Assembly (NCBI RefSeq): GCF_006715085.1
Contig: NZ_VFMM01000001.1
Span: 2,108,001 to 2,172,000 of the forward strand
Length of the DNA: 64,000 bases
DNA from: Kribbella jejuensis
GTDB taxonomy: Bacteria; Actinomycetota; Actinomycetes; Propionibacteriales; Kribbellaceae
Reading direction: 5' to 3'
Shown: piece after piece, positions 1 through 8,228 of the stretch
How positions within the stretch are numbered: the first letter of the stretch is position 1
How the letters are laid out: each line of letters starts with the position of its first letter
Made by a program: the position numbers and the translations under genes
The notes under the pieces: model-generated
Database searches by the model: none
What the model was told of the DNA's origin: nothing
Seen by the model: the letters and a program-made list of their open reading frames with translations, nothing else

Positions 1-457
1 TCGCCTCCGCGCAGTGCAGTAGTTGGGCGATCTCGGCGTACGACAGCTCCTCGTAGAACCGCAGTACGACGGCAGCGCGCTGCTTGTCCGGCAACGTCGC
101 GCACAGGTCCCAGATCGCGTCCGCCTCCGCGCGGTCCGCCGTACCGTCCGGAACCGCACGCGCCGTACGCACCGGGTCGTCGACGGGCGCCTCCCGCCGC
201 CGGAACTTCCGCCACCAGGAGATGTGCGCGTTGACCACCATCCGCTTCACGTACGCCTCGGGGTCGTCGGCGCGGCTCACCCTCCCCCAACGGGCACAGG
301 CGGTCGTCAGGGCATCCTGTACGGCGTCCTCGGCCAGGCTCTTGTCCCCGGTGAGGACATAGGCGAACCGCAGCAACGCGTCGGCCTTCTCGGTGACCCA
401 CACCTCGAAGTCGAGCGGCTCGACCCGCACCTCCGCTGCCGCCAAGGCTGCCTCCAT
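1..457 (-). CDS. SigE-family ECF RNA polymerase sigma factor (3' end cut by window edge)
   Basis: Reading inward from an ATG at 457, the translation begins MEAALAAAEVRVEPLDFEVW. It continues through a sigma-70 region 2 with the stretch LRFAYVLTGDKSLAEDAVQD (about residues 29-48), a short Arg-rich linker, and the first helices of region 4 (LPDKQRAAVVLRFYEELSY, about 122-140). The region 4 helix-turn-helix is being entered where the window ends, so the C-terminus is missing. This architecture matches the SigE-type ECF sigma factors of actinobacteria, which act in envelope or stress transcription. The gene diverges from the gene at 508 across a 50-base gap. No anti-sigma gene is visible on this side; one could lie outside the window. 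Confidence 0.85.
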   Translation of the reverse strand, partial: MEAALAAAEVRVEPLDFEVWVTEKADALLRFAYVLTGDKSLAEDAVQDALTTACARWGRVSRADDPEAYVKRMVVNAHISWWRKFRRREAPVDDPVRTARAVPDGTADRAEADAIWDLCATLPDKQRAAVVLRFYEELSYAEIAQLLHCAEA

Positions 458-507
458 ACCGTCAGGACGACCCGCTCTGCCGATTCGTTGCAAACGTCGG
501 CCAGGGG

Positions 508-2316
508 GTGAACGTCTGGCCAATTATGGTGGCCGCCATGGTTGACGAGCGCCGATTGATCGACGGCAGATCCGAGCGCACCCCCATGCTCGCCGAGGTC
601 TGGGTTCATCGGCTGGACAACGCGCTCGGCCGTCGGCATCGGCACGGGGCACTGGCGCTGTACCGGTGGGACGACGACCAGCGACCGAGCGAGCCGCACC
701 CGGACGGTTCACTCACGTTGAGCCGGCAGACCGCGACGTGGATGCGTACGGTCGGCGACCGGCTCTACAACGCGACGTACGACGGGCAGTTCCCCCCGCC
801 GACGAGAGCCGACATACGGGCTGTCCGGGCCGCGCTGGCCGACTTCGGAGACACGTACCTCGACTCGGTGCAGCCTGTCGACCGTACGTCGGGACCGGCG
901 GCGCACGCGCTGGACGTCGGCGTACGGGCGAACACCGTCGACATCTCGGGCATCCTCGCCGGGAGCCGCGGAATCACCGACATCTACCCCGCCATCGACA
1001 GGTTCACTGGTCCGGACCGCTACCCGCTGCTGCAGGGTGCAGCCGCTGCGCTGACCGAACAGGTGAGCCGGCGGACGGGGATGCGGCCCGGTGAGGTCGA
1101 CGCGCTGCTCCGGCAGACGGCTGCGGGACAACGCTTCGAGGCCGTGGCCGAGTACCTCGTCGCCAGGGATCCCCAGCAACGGCGGCTGCCCGACGGCTCG
1201 CCGCGGCTGCTGCCGGACGATCACGTGGATCGGCTGAGGACAGCCGTGGCGCACGAGCTCGAGGAGACGTTCCGGGGGTTGAGCGAGCGGGACCCGCAGA
1301 GCTCGCGGGGAGACGGTCAGCGGGCTGTCGAGCAAGGGATGCGGAACGTCGCCATGCGGATGGCTGAGTTCCGCGACACGATCCACACTGATCAGCGGGG
1401 CTATGCGCAGGTTGCCAGTGTGGTTGCGGCTGTGCAGTCGGAGTTGGCGACGAGTCCTGCGACGACGGCGGCCGGGCGGGATTCCGGGGCGTTGACGTTG
1501 CAGCTCAAGCCGAGGACGGACTACTGGAGCGGGGAGCTCCGCGAGACCAGTGAGGTCCTGGGCGCGGCTGGGGTCGACCGTTCGCTGACATTCGACCGTG
1601 ACCGGGTGATTGCCGTTCTCGCTGCGGTGGATCCTTGGCAGCCGCCGTCGCCGACGCTTCGCGCCGCGGTGCGAGCTGTGGGCGTTGAGAGTGCACGGCT
1701 GTGCAACCCGGAGGGCGTCGTACCGACGGATGCTGTCGGGCAGGCGCTGGAGGACGAGCTGGCGCGGGACTTCGCCGAGCGGCAGGAGCCGCGGCTGCTT
1801 GGTGCGCTCGGCTTCGATCCGCAGCAACTGGCGGACGAGAGCAGTCCGTCCGCGACTGCTCAGGTCGTTGCAACGCTCGCGGCGGAGGCCGGTCGGCACA
1901 TCGGCCTGGAAGCCGACGATGTCAAGGCACAGCTGCTGACCACGCCGCCGAAGCAGCGGCTCGAGAAGGCAGTCGCGCTGAGTCTCGCGGGCAGTACGCC
2001 GACCCGCGAGCAGCGCGATCGCCTGACCGCCGACCTGCGCGCGGCCCTCACCAGCGCGATGGAGGCCGACCACGACGGCAAAACCAAACTCCACACCTGG
2101 AGGCGCTCCACCGCGGGCGAATCCCTCGCCGGCAAAGTCACCTCGGCGATCCACCACGCCCGAAAAGGTGCCCCCAGCAACAACCTCCAGCGCCTAGCCG
2201 CCGCCGCAACCACCGGCCAACCCCCACCCGGCACCCGCCGCCCCACCACCCCCACCTCAACCCCAGCCCCCGCACACCACCCCGCACCCCCCACCCACAC
2301 CCGCGACAGCCGCTAA
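508..2316 (+). CDS. Orphan hypothetical protein, about 600 residues
   Basis: I do not recognise this protein. The frame runs from GTG at 508 (also ATG at 526 and 538) to TAA at 2314. It is soluble-looking, with no signal peptide or membrane segment, and is rich in Arg, Asp, Glu and Ala, consistent with a largely helical fold. The last roughly 45 residues form a Pro/Thr/His-rich, probably disordered tail written mostly in C-rich codons. The start is uncertain: AGGGGG at 503-508 is too close to serve the GTG but could serve ATG 526. It diverges from the sigma-factor gene, so a regulatory or target relationship is possible but not shown. Confidence 0.6.
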   Translation: MNVWPIMVAAMVDERRLIDGRSERTPMLAEVWVHRLDNALGRRHRHGALALYRWDDDQRPSEPHPDGSLTLSRQTATWMRTVGDRLYNATYDGQFPPPTRADIRAVRAALADFGDTYLDSVQPVDRTSGPAAHALDVGVRANTVDISGILAGSRGITDIYPAIDRFTGPDRYPLLQGAAAALTEQVSRRTGMRPGEVDALLRQTAAGQRFEAVAEYLVARDPQQRRLPDGSPRLLPDDHVDRLRTAVAHELEETFRGLSERDPQSSRGDGQRAVEQGMRNVAMRMAEFRDTIHTDQRGYAQVASVVAAVQSELATSPATTAAGRDSGALTLQLKPRTDYWSGELRETSEVLGAAGVDRSLTFDRDRVIAVLAAVDPWQPPSPTLRAAVRAVGVESARLCNPEGVVPTDAVGQALEDELARDFAERQEPRLLGALGFDPQQLADESSPSATAQVVATLAAEAGRHIGLEADDVKAQLLTTPPKQRLEKAVALSLAGSTPTREQRDRLTADLRAALTSAMEADHDGKTKLHTWRRSTAGESLAGKVTSAIHHARKGAPSNNLQRLAAAATTGQPPPGTRRPTTPTSTPAPAHHPAPPTHTRDSR

Positions 2317-2366
2317 CCCTCTCCCCTCCTACTGGCGGTGACGGAGGTGGGCGCCTGCGGGTGGGG

Positions 2367-2975
2367 TTAGGCGGAGCGGGTGGTTGTGGCTCGGAGGACT
2401 CGGAAGCCTTTGGCGCTGGCGGTTCGGTGGCAGGGGTAGCCCTGGGCGGTGAGCCAGCGTTGGAGGGAGTCGCCGCCGAGGTTCTTGCCTACGACGAACC
2501 AGGCGACGCCGTCGGGAGTCAGGCGGCTCAGCCACTGCAGCAGCATCTTGTGGAGTTCTGGTTTGCCGATGTGGATGGCCGGGTTGGACCAGATCTGGTC
2601 GAAACGTACGTCCGCAGGGACATCCTCCGGCAGCGCGGCCCGGACCCGGCCGGAAACGCCTGCCGCGGAAGCGTTCAACCGGGTCAGCTCCAGCGCGCGG
2701 TTGTTCACGTCGACGGCCCACACCTTCGCCGCGGGCGCCTCGACGGCCAGTGCGCACGCGATCGGCCCGTAGCCGCAGCCGAGGTCCAAGAACGTCCCGG
2801 CACCCGACGGCGGTTCCACCGAGCGCAGCAGGACCGACGTACCGATGTCCAACCGGTCCCGCGAGAACACCCCGGTCGCCGTCGTGAACACGTACGGCTT
2901 GTCCCAGATCCGTGCCTCGACGGTACGCCGTACGTCCGCGGAAGTGGGCTCCGCCGAGAAGAAGTGGTCACCCAC
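2367..2975 (-). CDS. RsmC/RlmG-like class I SAM-dependent methyltransferase
   Basis: The 202-residue protein has a Rossmann methyltransferase core. Motif I is LDLGCGYGP (about residues 64-71), followed by the acidic strand end VWAVDVNN (85-92). The substrate-side motif is SNPAIHIG (130-137), a variant of the NPP(F/Y/I) motif found in N-methyltransferases acting on guanine or adenine. The N-terminus (HFFSAEPTS) and overall pattern match the family containing rRNA G-N2 methyltransferases RsmC and RlmG, so a base of rRNA is the likeliest substrate. The GTG start at 2975 overlaps the end of truA by 8 bases, so the two are probably translationally coupled as the tail of the alpha-operon region. 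The exact target is not established. Confidence 0.8.
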   Translation of the reverse strand: MGDHFFSAEPTSADVRRTVEARIWDKPYVFTTATGVFSRDRLDIGTSVLLRSVEPPSGAGTFLDLGCGYGPIACALAVEAPAAKVWAVDVNNRALELTRLNASAAGVSGRVRAALPEDVPADVRFDQIWSNPAIHIGKPELHKMLLQWLSRLTPDGVAWFVVGKNLGGDSLQRWLTAQGYPCHRTASAKGFRVLRATTTRSA

Positions 2976-3780
2976 GCTGATGTACCTCGCCTCGTACCTG
3001 ACGCGCCTGCAACGCCCGCGCGCCCAGCTCGTCGTCCGCGGGATAACGCACTTCCTCCAGCGTCAACCCGTGCGCCGGCAGCACCGACACCGCGGAGTCC
3101 CGCACCTTCCCGGCCAGTACTGCGGCCGGCCAGGTCACGTCGCGCCGACCGTCACCCACCGGGATCATCGAACCGACCAGAGCCCGCACCATCGAATGGC
3201 AGAACGCATCCGCGATCACCGTGCCCTCCAGCTGTCCCACACCGGTCCGCTGCCACGAGAACTCCAGCAGCGCCCGCACCGTGCTGGCGCCCTCCCGCTT
3301 CTTGCAGAACGCCGCGAAGTCGTGCTCCCCGAGCAGACCGGCCGCGGCGGCGTTCATCCGATCCACATCCATCGGCCGCCCGACCCGCAGCACGTGGCCA
3401 CGTGTCAGCGGATCCCACCCCAGCGGGTCGTCGCACAGCCGGTACACGTACCGCCGGACCAGAGCCGAGAACCTTGCGTCAAAACCCTCTGGAGCCGCCC
3501 TCACGGCCGTGACAGCCACGTCCGCGGGTAGTACGCCGTTCAGCCCTCTGAGGAGCCGTACGGGGTCCACAGCGCCGTCGACGTCCACATGGGTGACCTG
3601 GCCACGTGCGTGCACCCCGGTGTCCGTACGCCCGGCACACGTAACCGTCACCGGCTCCGCCAACCGCAGTACGACCCGCAGGGCCTCCTCGAGCACCCCC
3701 TGCACGGTCCGGAGACCCTCCTGACGAGCCCACCCGTGAAAGGCCGTCCCGTCATACCGAAGATCAATCCGCCAACGCAC
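2968..3780 (-). CDS. truA: tRNA pseudouridine(38-40) synthase TruA
   Basis: TruA isomerises uridines 38, 39 and 40 in the tRNA anticodon arm to pseudouridine. The 270-residue protein has the family N-terminus ([17 protein letters not shown]) and the catalytic motif [10 protein letters not shown] with the nucleophilic Asp at residue 53. The second-half substrate-binding region [13 protein letters not shown] is also present. Length is normal. GTG at 3780 is used as the start. The gene follows rplQ on the same strand, but a strong terminator hairpin (3801-3828) lies between them, so truA may depend on read-through or its own weak promoter. Confidence 0.95.
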   Translation of the reverse strand: MRWRIDLRYDGTAFHGWARQEGLRTVQGVLEEALRVVLRLAEPVTVTCAGRTDTGVHARGQVTHVDVDGAVDPVRLLRGLNGVLPADVAVTAVRAAPEGFDARFSALVRRYVYRLCDDPLGWDPLTRGHVLRVGRPMDVDRMNAAAAGLLGEHDFAAFCKKREGASTVRALLEFSWQRTGVGQLEGTVIADAFCHSMVRALVGSMIPVGDGRRDVTWPAAVLAGKVRDSAVSVLPAHGLTLEEVRYPADDELGARALQARQVRGEVHQRG

Positions 3781-3800
3781 ACGCCAATCTAACGCAACGA

Positions 3801-3828
3801 GGCCCCCGCACCGTGTGGTGCGGGGGCC
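3801..3828 (-). terminator. Intrinsic terminator after rplQ (end of alpha operon)
   Basis: This is a perfect 12-base-pair stem, GGCCCCCGCACC pairing with GGTGCGGGGGCC around a 4-base loop. It begins 13 bases past the rplQ stop codon. The following run on the minus strand (TCGTTGCG) is only weakly T-rich, as is usual in high-GC genomes. Confidence 0.85.
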
Positions 3829-3840
3829 CCGTCAGCGGAC

Positions 3841-4533
3841 TTACTTGTCGTCGTCGTCCGAACCGCCGGCCTTGGTGAAGCCTGCGGCCTCGGCGTCCTC
3901 GGCGGTCTTGAACCAGACCTCGGCGACGGTCTGCTCGTACCACGGGGACTCGGTGGTGTGGTACTTCATCGAGTCCTCGTTGCCCTTGACGGTGTAGCCC
4001 TCCGGCGCGGAGCCGTCGGCGGTCGGGGCGGCGGAGTTCTCGTACTTACCGGCCACGACGTCCTGCACCGGCGCGGTGTCCTCAGCCGGCGCGTCCTCGA
4101 CCTTGGTCTCGGTCGCGGCAGCCTTCTTCGCCGGCGCCTTCTTGGCCGCGGTCTTCTTCGCCTTCGGCGAGTCGGACAGGGCCTCGACCAGCTCGATCTT
4201 CACCATCGGGGCGTTGTCGCCCTTGCGCGGGCCGAGCTTGGTGATCCGGGTGTAGCCACCCGGGCGGTCGGCGTACCGCTCGCCGATCTCGGTGAAGAGC
4301 ACGTGCACGACGCTCTTGTCCTTGATCCGCTTCATCACCTGGCGGCGCGAGTTCAGGTCACCACGCTTGGCCTTGGTGATCATCTGCTCCGCCAGCGGCT
4401 GCAGGCGCTTGGCCTTGGCCGCGGTGGTGGTGATGGCGCCGTGCTCGAACAGCGACGTCGCGAGGTTGCTGAGGATCAGCTTCTCGTGCGCCGGGCTGCC
4501 GCCCAGCCGGGCACCCTTGGTGGGGGTTGGCAT
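3841..4533 (-). CDS. rplQ: 50S ribosomal protein bL17 with a C-terminal extension
   Basis: Residues 1 to about 118 are a normal bL17 (start [18 protein letters not shown]; core [17 protein letters not shown] segment), which sits near the peptide exit tunnel of the 50S subunit. Beyond that the protein continues to 230 residues, where many bacterial L17 proteins stop near 120. The extension has a Lys/Ala-rich linker ([16 protein letters not shown]) and acidic residues. It ends in a compact domain containing [22 protein letters not shown] and [10 protein letters not shown], followed by SDDDDK. I recall this end domain being called a 'sunset domain' in actinobacterial proteins; its role is unknown. 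This is the last ribosomal gene of the alpha operon, 81 bases after rpoA. Confidence 0.93.
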   Translation of the reverse strand: MPTPTKGARLGGSPAHEKLILSNLATSLFEHGAITTTAAKAKRLQPLAEQMITKAKRGDLNSRRQVMKRIKDKSVVHVLFTEIGERYADRPGGYTRITKLGPRKGDNAPMVKIELVEALSDSPKAKKTAAKKAPAKKAAATETKVEDAPAEDTAPVQDVVAGKYENSAAPTADGSAPEGYTVKGNEDSMKYHTTESPWYEQTVAEVWFKTAEDAEAAGFTKAGGSDDDDK

Positions 4534-4614
4534 CTCATAACTCCAGGAATCTCAGGCCACGTCGGGCCGAAGGGGTTTAGGGCCCGACGGGCCTTGGGTC
4601 AGCTCAGTACAAGC

Positions 4615-5640
4615 TCAGTACTGCTCGGTCTCGGCGAAGCTCTCGTCCTCGTCGTCCGCCTCGTTGCCGTAGGCACCGGACGCGGCGCGGAGGTCGAACC
4701 CGGGCGGCGAGTCCTTCAGCGACAGGCCCATCTCGGCCAGCTTCAGCTTGACCTCGTCGATCGACTTGGAGCCGAAGTTCCGGATGTCCAGCAGGTCCTG
4801 CTCGCTGCGCGAGATCAGCTCACCCACGGTGTGGATGCCCTCACGCTTGAGGCAGTTGTACGACCGGACGGTCAGCTGCAGGTCCTCGACCGGCAGCGCC
4901 AGGTCGGCGGCCATCTGCTCGTCCACCGGGGACGGGCCGATGTCGATGCCCTCGGCCTCGACGTTCAGCTCCCGGGCCAGACCGAACAGCTCGACCAGGG
5001 TCTTACCGGCCGACGCGACGGCGTCGCGGGGCAGCATCGACGGCTTGGTCTCGACGTCGACCACGAGCCGGTCGAAGTCGGTGCGCTGCTCGACACGCGT
5101 GGCCTCGACCTTGTAGGTGACCTTGAGGACCGGGGAGTAGATCGAGTCGACCGGCATCCGGCCGATCTCGGCGTCCGCGGACTTGTTCTGTACGGCGGAC
5201 ACGTAGCCGCGGCCCCGCTCGACGACCAGCTCCATCTCGAGCCGGCCCTTCTCGTTCAGGGTGGCGATCTTCAGGTCCGGGTTGTGCACCTCGACACCGG
5301 CCGGCGGCGCGATGTCGGCGGCGGTGACGTCACCGGGGCCCTGCTTGCGCAGGTACATGGTGACCGGCTCGTCGTGCTCGGAGGAGACGACCAGGTCCTT
5401 CAGGTTCAGGATCAGCTGGGTGGCGTCTTCCTTGACCCCGGCAACGGTGCTGAACTCGTGCAGGACGCCGTCGATCTTGATGCTGGTGACGGCGGCACCG
5501 GGGATGGAGGACAGCAGGGTCCGGCGGATCGAGTTACCGAGGGTGTAACCGAAGCCCGGCTCCAGCGGCTCGATCACGAACCGCGAGCGGTACTCGTCGA
5601 CGACCTCTTCGGTCAGGGTGGGGCGTTGTGCGATCAGCAC
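4615..5640 (-). CDS. rpoA: DNA-directed RNA polymerase subunit alpha
   Basis: RpoA dimerises to scaffold assembly of the RNA polymerase core. Its C-terminal domain contacts DNA UP elements and activators. The 341-residue sequence shows the alpha-NTD ([20 protein letters not shown] near residue 20, the assembly motif), then a flexible linker. The alpha-CTD helix-hairpin-helix follows around 260-310 ([19 protein letters not shown], then [12 protein letters not shown]). A tail rich in Asp and Glu closes the protein. It lies between rpsD and rplQ as in the classical alpha operon. A strong hairpin at 5707-5736 precedes it. Confidence 0.98.
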   Translation of the reverse strand: MLIAQRPTLTEEVVDEYRSRFVIEPLEPGFGYTLGNSIRRTLLSSIPGAAVTSIKIDGVLHEFSTVAGVKEDATQLILNLKDLVVSSEHDEPVTMYLRKQGPGDVTAADIAPPAGVEVHNPDLKIATLNEKGRLEMELVVERGRGYVSAVQNKSADAEIGRMPVDSIYSPVLKVTYKVEATRVEQRTDFDRLVVDVETKPSMLPRDAVASAGKTLVELFGLARELNVEAEGIDIGPSPVDEQMAADLALPVEDLQLTVRSYNCLKREGIHTVGELISRSEQDLLDIRNFGSKSIDEVKLKLAEMGLSLKDSPPGFDLRAASGAYGNEADDEDESFAETEQY

Positions 5641-5706
5641 TTCTGGTTCCTTCTTTCGTCGCGACGACCACTATTTGAGGTCGCGAGGGGTGAAGAACGC
5701 ACCGGA

Positions 5707-5736
5707 CCGGCCGGCAGCCCTGAGGCCACCGGCCGG
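5707..5736 (-). promoter_or_regulatory. GC-rich hairpin between rpsD and rpoA
   Basis: Two copies of the self-complementary octamer CCGGCCGG flank 14 bases that also pair partly, giving a stem of about 13 base pairs. It lies 7 bases past the rpsD stop and 66 bases before rpoA. No T-run follows, so it is more likely an mRNA-stability or processing element, or a partial attenuator, than a full terminator. Confidence 0.5.
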
Positions 5737-5743
5737 CACGCGG

Positions 5744-6352
5744 TCAGTTCTTCGAGTAGAGCTCGACGATCAGGTGCTCGGCGACCTGGGTGTCGATCTG
5801 CTGCCGGGTGGGCAGCTGGTGGACGAGGATCCGCAGACGCTCCGGCATCACCTCGAGCCACGCCGGGACGACACGCTCCGAGTGCGTCTCCCGGGCGATG
5901 ATGAACGGCGTCGTCTCGGCCGACTTCTGCTTGACATCGATGATGTCGTGAGCCGAAACCCGGTACGACGGGATGTTCACCTTGACGCCGTTCACGGTGA
6001 AGTGACCGTGCACGACGAGCTGACGGGCCTGGCGGCGGGTACGGGCGAGACCGGAGCGGTACACCACGTTGTCCAGCCGGGACTCCAGGATCTGCAGCAG
6101 GTTGTCACCGGTCTTGCCGGAGCGCCGCGAGGCCTCCTCGTAGTACCGGCGGAACTGCTTCTCGAGGACGCCGTAGGAGTAACGCGCCTTCTGCTTCTCG
6201 CGCAGCTGGAGCAGGTACTCGCTCTCCTTCGGGCGGCCGCGGCCGTGCATACCCGGCGGGTACGGACGACGCTCGAACGCCTTGTCGCCACCGACGAGGT
6301 CGACCCCGAGACGGCGCGACTTCTTGGTCATAGGTCCGGTGTAACGGGCCAT
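5744..6352 (-). CDS. rpsD: 30S ribosomal protein uS4
   Basis: uS4 is a primary 16S rRNA binder that nucleates 30S body assembly. The 202-residue protein has the family N-terminus and an S4 RNA-binding domain around residues 93-155 ([25 protein letters not shown]). The sequence contains no cysteines, so this is the zinc-free (C-minus) version of S4. It is followed by rpoA and preceded by rpsK with a 26-base spacer. In some bacteria S4 autoregulates the alpha operon; no such pseudoknot is identified here. Confidence 0.97.
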   Translation of the reverse strand: MARYTGPMTKKSRRLGVDLVGGDKAFERRPYPPGMHGRGRPKESEYLLQLREKQKARYSYGVLEKQFRRYYEEASRRSGKTGDNLLQILESRLDNVVYRSGLARTRRQARQLVVHGHFTVNGVKVNIPSYRVSAHDIIDVKQKSAETTPFIIARETHSERVVPAWLEVMPERLRILVHQLPTRQQIDTQVAEHLIVELYSKN

Positions 6353-6378
6353 GGTTCGCTACCTTCCTCTCTCTGGGG

Positions 6379-6786
6379 TCAGACCCGGCGCCGCTTGGGC
6401 GGCCGGCAGCCGTTGTGGGCGACGGGGGTGACGTCCTGGATGGTGCCGACCTCGAGGCCGACCGCACCCAGCGAACGGATCGCGGTCTCGCGGCCGGAGC
6501 CGGGACCCTTGACGAACACGTCGATCTTGCGCATGCCGTGCTCCATCGCCCGGCGCCCGGCGGCCTCGGCGGCCATCTGCGCGGCGAACGGGGTCGACTT
6601 GCGCGAACCCTTGAAGCCGACGGTGCCCGCGGAGGCCCACGAGATGACCGCGCCGGTCGGGTCGGTGATCGTCACGATCGTGTTGTTGAACGTGCTCTTG
6701 ATGTGCGCGTGGCCGGCGGCCACGTTCTTCTTCTCCTTGCGGCGCACCTTCTTCGCGCCGGCCGCCGTGCGGCTCTTGGGAGGCAT
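6379..6786 (-). CDS. rpsK: 30S ribosomal protein uS11
   Basis: uS11 forms part of the 30S platform near the E site, beside the mRNA exit. The 135-residue product has the typical basic N-terminal tail ([20 protein letters not shown]) and the family core ([21 protein letters not shown]). The C-terminal motif [18 protein letters not shown] is also present. Length is normal. It lies between rpsM and rpsD in the alpha operon, 35 bases after rpsM. Confidence 0.97.
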   Translation of the reverse strand: MPPKSRTAAGAKKVRRKEKKNVAAGHAHIKSTFNNTIVTITDPTGAVISWASAGTVGFKGSRKSTPFAAQMAAEAAGRRAMEHGMRKIDVFVKGPGSGRETAIRSLGAVGLEVGTIQDVTPVAHNGCRPPKRRRV

Positions 6787-6821
6787 AGGTCAGTTGCTCC
6801 TGGGGTTGACGGTCATCCGGG

Positions 6822-7193
6822 TCACTTCTTCTTCTTGCCGGCGATCGCCTTACGGCGACCCTTACGGCTACGGGCGTTGGTCCGGGTGCGCTGACCGCGC
6901 ACCGGAAGCCCGCTGCGGTGCCGGCGACCCTGGTACGACCCGATCTCGATCTTGCGGCGGATGTCCGCGGTCACCTCGCGCCGGAGGTCACCTTCGATCT
7001 TGTAGTTGCCTTCGATCCAGTCCCGGAGCTTGACCAGCTCGTCGTCGCCCAGCTCGTGGACGCGCTTGTCCGGGGAGACCCCGGTGTTCTTCAGCGTTTC
7101 CTGGGCGCGCGTGCGGCCCACACCGAAGATGTACGTGAGAGCGACCTCGATGCGCTTGTCGCGCGGCAGGTCGACTCCAACGAGGCGTGCCAT
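6822..7193 (-). CDS. rpsM: 30S ribosomal protein uS13
   Basis: uS13 sits in the 30S head, contacts P-site tRNA and makes bridges with the 50S subunit. The 123-residue product starts [20 protein letters not shown] and has the helix-hairpin-helix-like segment ([14 protein letters not shown]). The conserved basic C-terminus ([19 protein letters not shown], then KKKK) is intact. It is the third ribosomal-type gene of the alpha operon. The 175-base spacer before it holds two short perfect inverted repeats (7253-7319). Confidence 0.97.
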   Translation of the reverse strand: MARLVGVDLPRDKRIEVALTYIFGVGRTRAQETLKNTGVSPDKRVHELGDDELVKLRDWIEGNYKIEGDLRREVTADIRRKIEIGSYQGRRHRSGLPVRGQRTRTNARSRKGRRKAIAGKKKK

Positions 7194-7252
7194 GTGGCGG
7201 TGTTCCTTTCGTCGGCAGAGGTGTGGTGGCGCGCTGCGTCCCCGCCCGCCTC

Positions 7253-7319
7253 GGTGAGTTGTTGTTCACCGGCAGGGCCCTGGCCTCTGTTCCAGGGGCA
7301 ACATCCAGTGACCTGGATG
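7253..7319 (-). promoter_or_regulatory. Two small inverted repeats in the rpmJ-rpsM spacer
   Basis: CATCCAG-TGAC-CTGGATG (7302-7319) and GGTGA-N8-TCACC (7253-7270) are perfect short inverted repeats. They lie in an unusually long (175-base) gap inside the alpha operon, upstream of rpsM. They could form mRNA hairpins before the rpsM ribosome-binding site. Function is inferred only from position. Confidence 0.4.
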
Positions 7320-7368
7320 AGCATGCGCGCTGTGGTGCGAAAGTGCCGTGTTCCTGCGTGAGGCTTTG

Positions 7369-7482
7369 TCAGCCCTGCCGCTGCTTGTGCCGCGGGTTCT
7401 CGCAGATCACCATGACCCGGCCGTGCCGGCGGATCACCTTGCACTTGTCGCAGATCTTCTTGACGCTCGGGTTGACCTTCAT
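7369..7482 (-). CDS. rpmJ: 50S ribosomal protein bL36
   Basis: This 37-residue protein begins [19 protein letters not shown] and ends KQRQG. It has the zinc-ribbon ligand set Cys11, Cys14, Cys27 and His32, so it is the zinc-binding (C-plus) form of bL36. It is a small structural protein of the 50S subunit. The gene lies 32 bases downstream of infA and upstream of rpsM, its standard place at the head of the alpha operon. Confidence 0.96.
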   Translation of the reverse strand: MKVNPSVKKICDKCKVIRRHGRVMVICENPRHKQRQG

Positions 7483-7514
7483 CGAGCTACTTTCTTCGAC
7501 AGGTGTTGGTGGTG

Positions 7515-7736
7515 TTACTTGTACCGGTAGACGATGCGACCCCGGGTGAGGTCGTACGGCGACAGCTCCACGACGACCCGGTCCTCGGGGAGGATCCGGA
7601 TGTAGTGCTGCCTCATCTTGCCGCTGATGTGCGCGAGCACCTTGTGCCCGTTGGACAGCTCAACACGGAACATCGCGTTCGGCAGGGCCTCGACGATGGT
7701 GCCCTCGAGTTCGATTACTCCCTCTTTTTTGGGCAT
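7515..7736 (-). CDS. infA: Translation initiation factor IF-1
   Basis: IF-1 occupies the A site of the 30S subunit during initiation and works with IF-2 and IF-3. The 73-residue protein is a single OB-fold (start [20 protein letters not shown]; end [11 protein letters not shown]). The ATG at 7736 is chosen because it gives the exact family N-terminus; further upstream frame belongs to the 5' UTR. It is the first gene of the alpha operon and is preceded by a good promoter at 7791-7820. Confidence 0.97.
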   Translation of the reverse strand: MPKKEGVIELEGTIVEALPNAMFRVELSNGHKVLAHISGKMRQHYIRILPEDRVVVELSPYDLTRGRIVYRYK

Positions 7737-7790
7737 GTCCTCGCACTTCTGTAGACGTGACTGGCTATGGCTACAAAGAGCCAAGGAAAA

Positions 7791-7820
7791 AGTGTACGCC
7801 ACGCGCGGCCATCATCCCAA
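7791..7820 (-). promoter_or_regulatory. Probable sigma-70-type promoter of the infA/alpha operon
   Basis: On the minus strand, TTGGGA (7815-7820) and TACACT (7791-7796) are separated by 18 bases. The -10 fits the TANNNT pattern. It lies about 55 bases upstream of the infA start. Confidence 0.65.
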
Positions 7821-7828
7821 TTGACCCC

Positions 7829-8152
7829 TCAGCGGGTACTCTCCAGCTCCGCCATATGCTCCGCACCCCACGCGTCGAGCGGCAACAAGGCGACGTTCAG
7901 CGACTGCCCGAGCTCGGTGAGTGAGTACTCGACCTTAGGTGGCACCTGGTGGAACACCTCCCGGTGCACGATGCTGCGCGACTCCAGTTCGCGCAACTGC
8001 TGGACCAGCATCTTCTCGGTCACCCCAGGGATCTCCCGCCGCAACTCCCCGAACCGCATCGGGCCGTGATGCAACGCCCAGAGGATCCTTGGCTTCCACT
8101 TCCCGCCGATCACGTCGGCCGCCGCGTCCAGACCACAGGTGTACGGGCGCAT
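7829..8152 (-). CDS. HxlR-family winged-helix transcriptional regulator
   Basis: The 107-residue protein starting MRPYTCGLDAAADVIGGKWK has the HxlR signature. A Cys near the N-terminus (Cys6) and the GGKWKPRILWALHHGPMRFGEL helix begin a MarR-like winged helix, ending in the family C-terminus (LLPLDAWGAEHM). HxlR regulators commonly respond to aldehydes, quinones or other electrophiles, sometimes through the N-terminal Cys. The ATG at 8152 is preceded by GGAAAGG at a good distance, so the longer upstream frame is not used. It diverges from the oxidoreductase at 8229 with a palindrome between them, suggesting it controls that gene and itself. Confidence 0.9.
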   Translation of the reverse strand: MRPYTCGLDAAADVIGGKWKPRILWALHHGPMRFGELRREIPGVTEKMLVQQLRELESRSIVHREVFHQVPPKVEYSLTELGQSLNVALLPLDAWGAEHMAELESTR

Positions 8153-8168
8153 ACTTACCTTTCCGTCA

Positions 8169-8191
8169 GTACCTGACTTTTTAGTCGGTAC
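8169..8191. promoter_or_regulatory. Candidate HxlR operator palindrome
   Basis: GTACC(T)GACT-TTTT-AGTC-GGTAC is an inverted repeat with one extra T in the left arm. It lies in the 76-base gap between the divergent HxlR gene and the oxidoreductase. Position and symmetry suggest the operator for both genes. Confidence 0.6.
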
Positions 8192-8228
8192 TTGTCCATC
8201 GTAAAGCCGCAGCTCGAAGGTGGACCCC

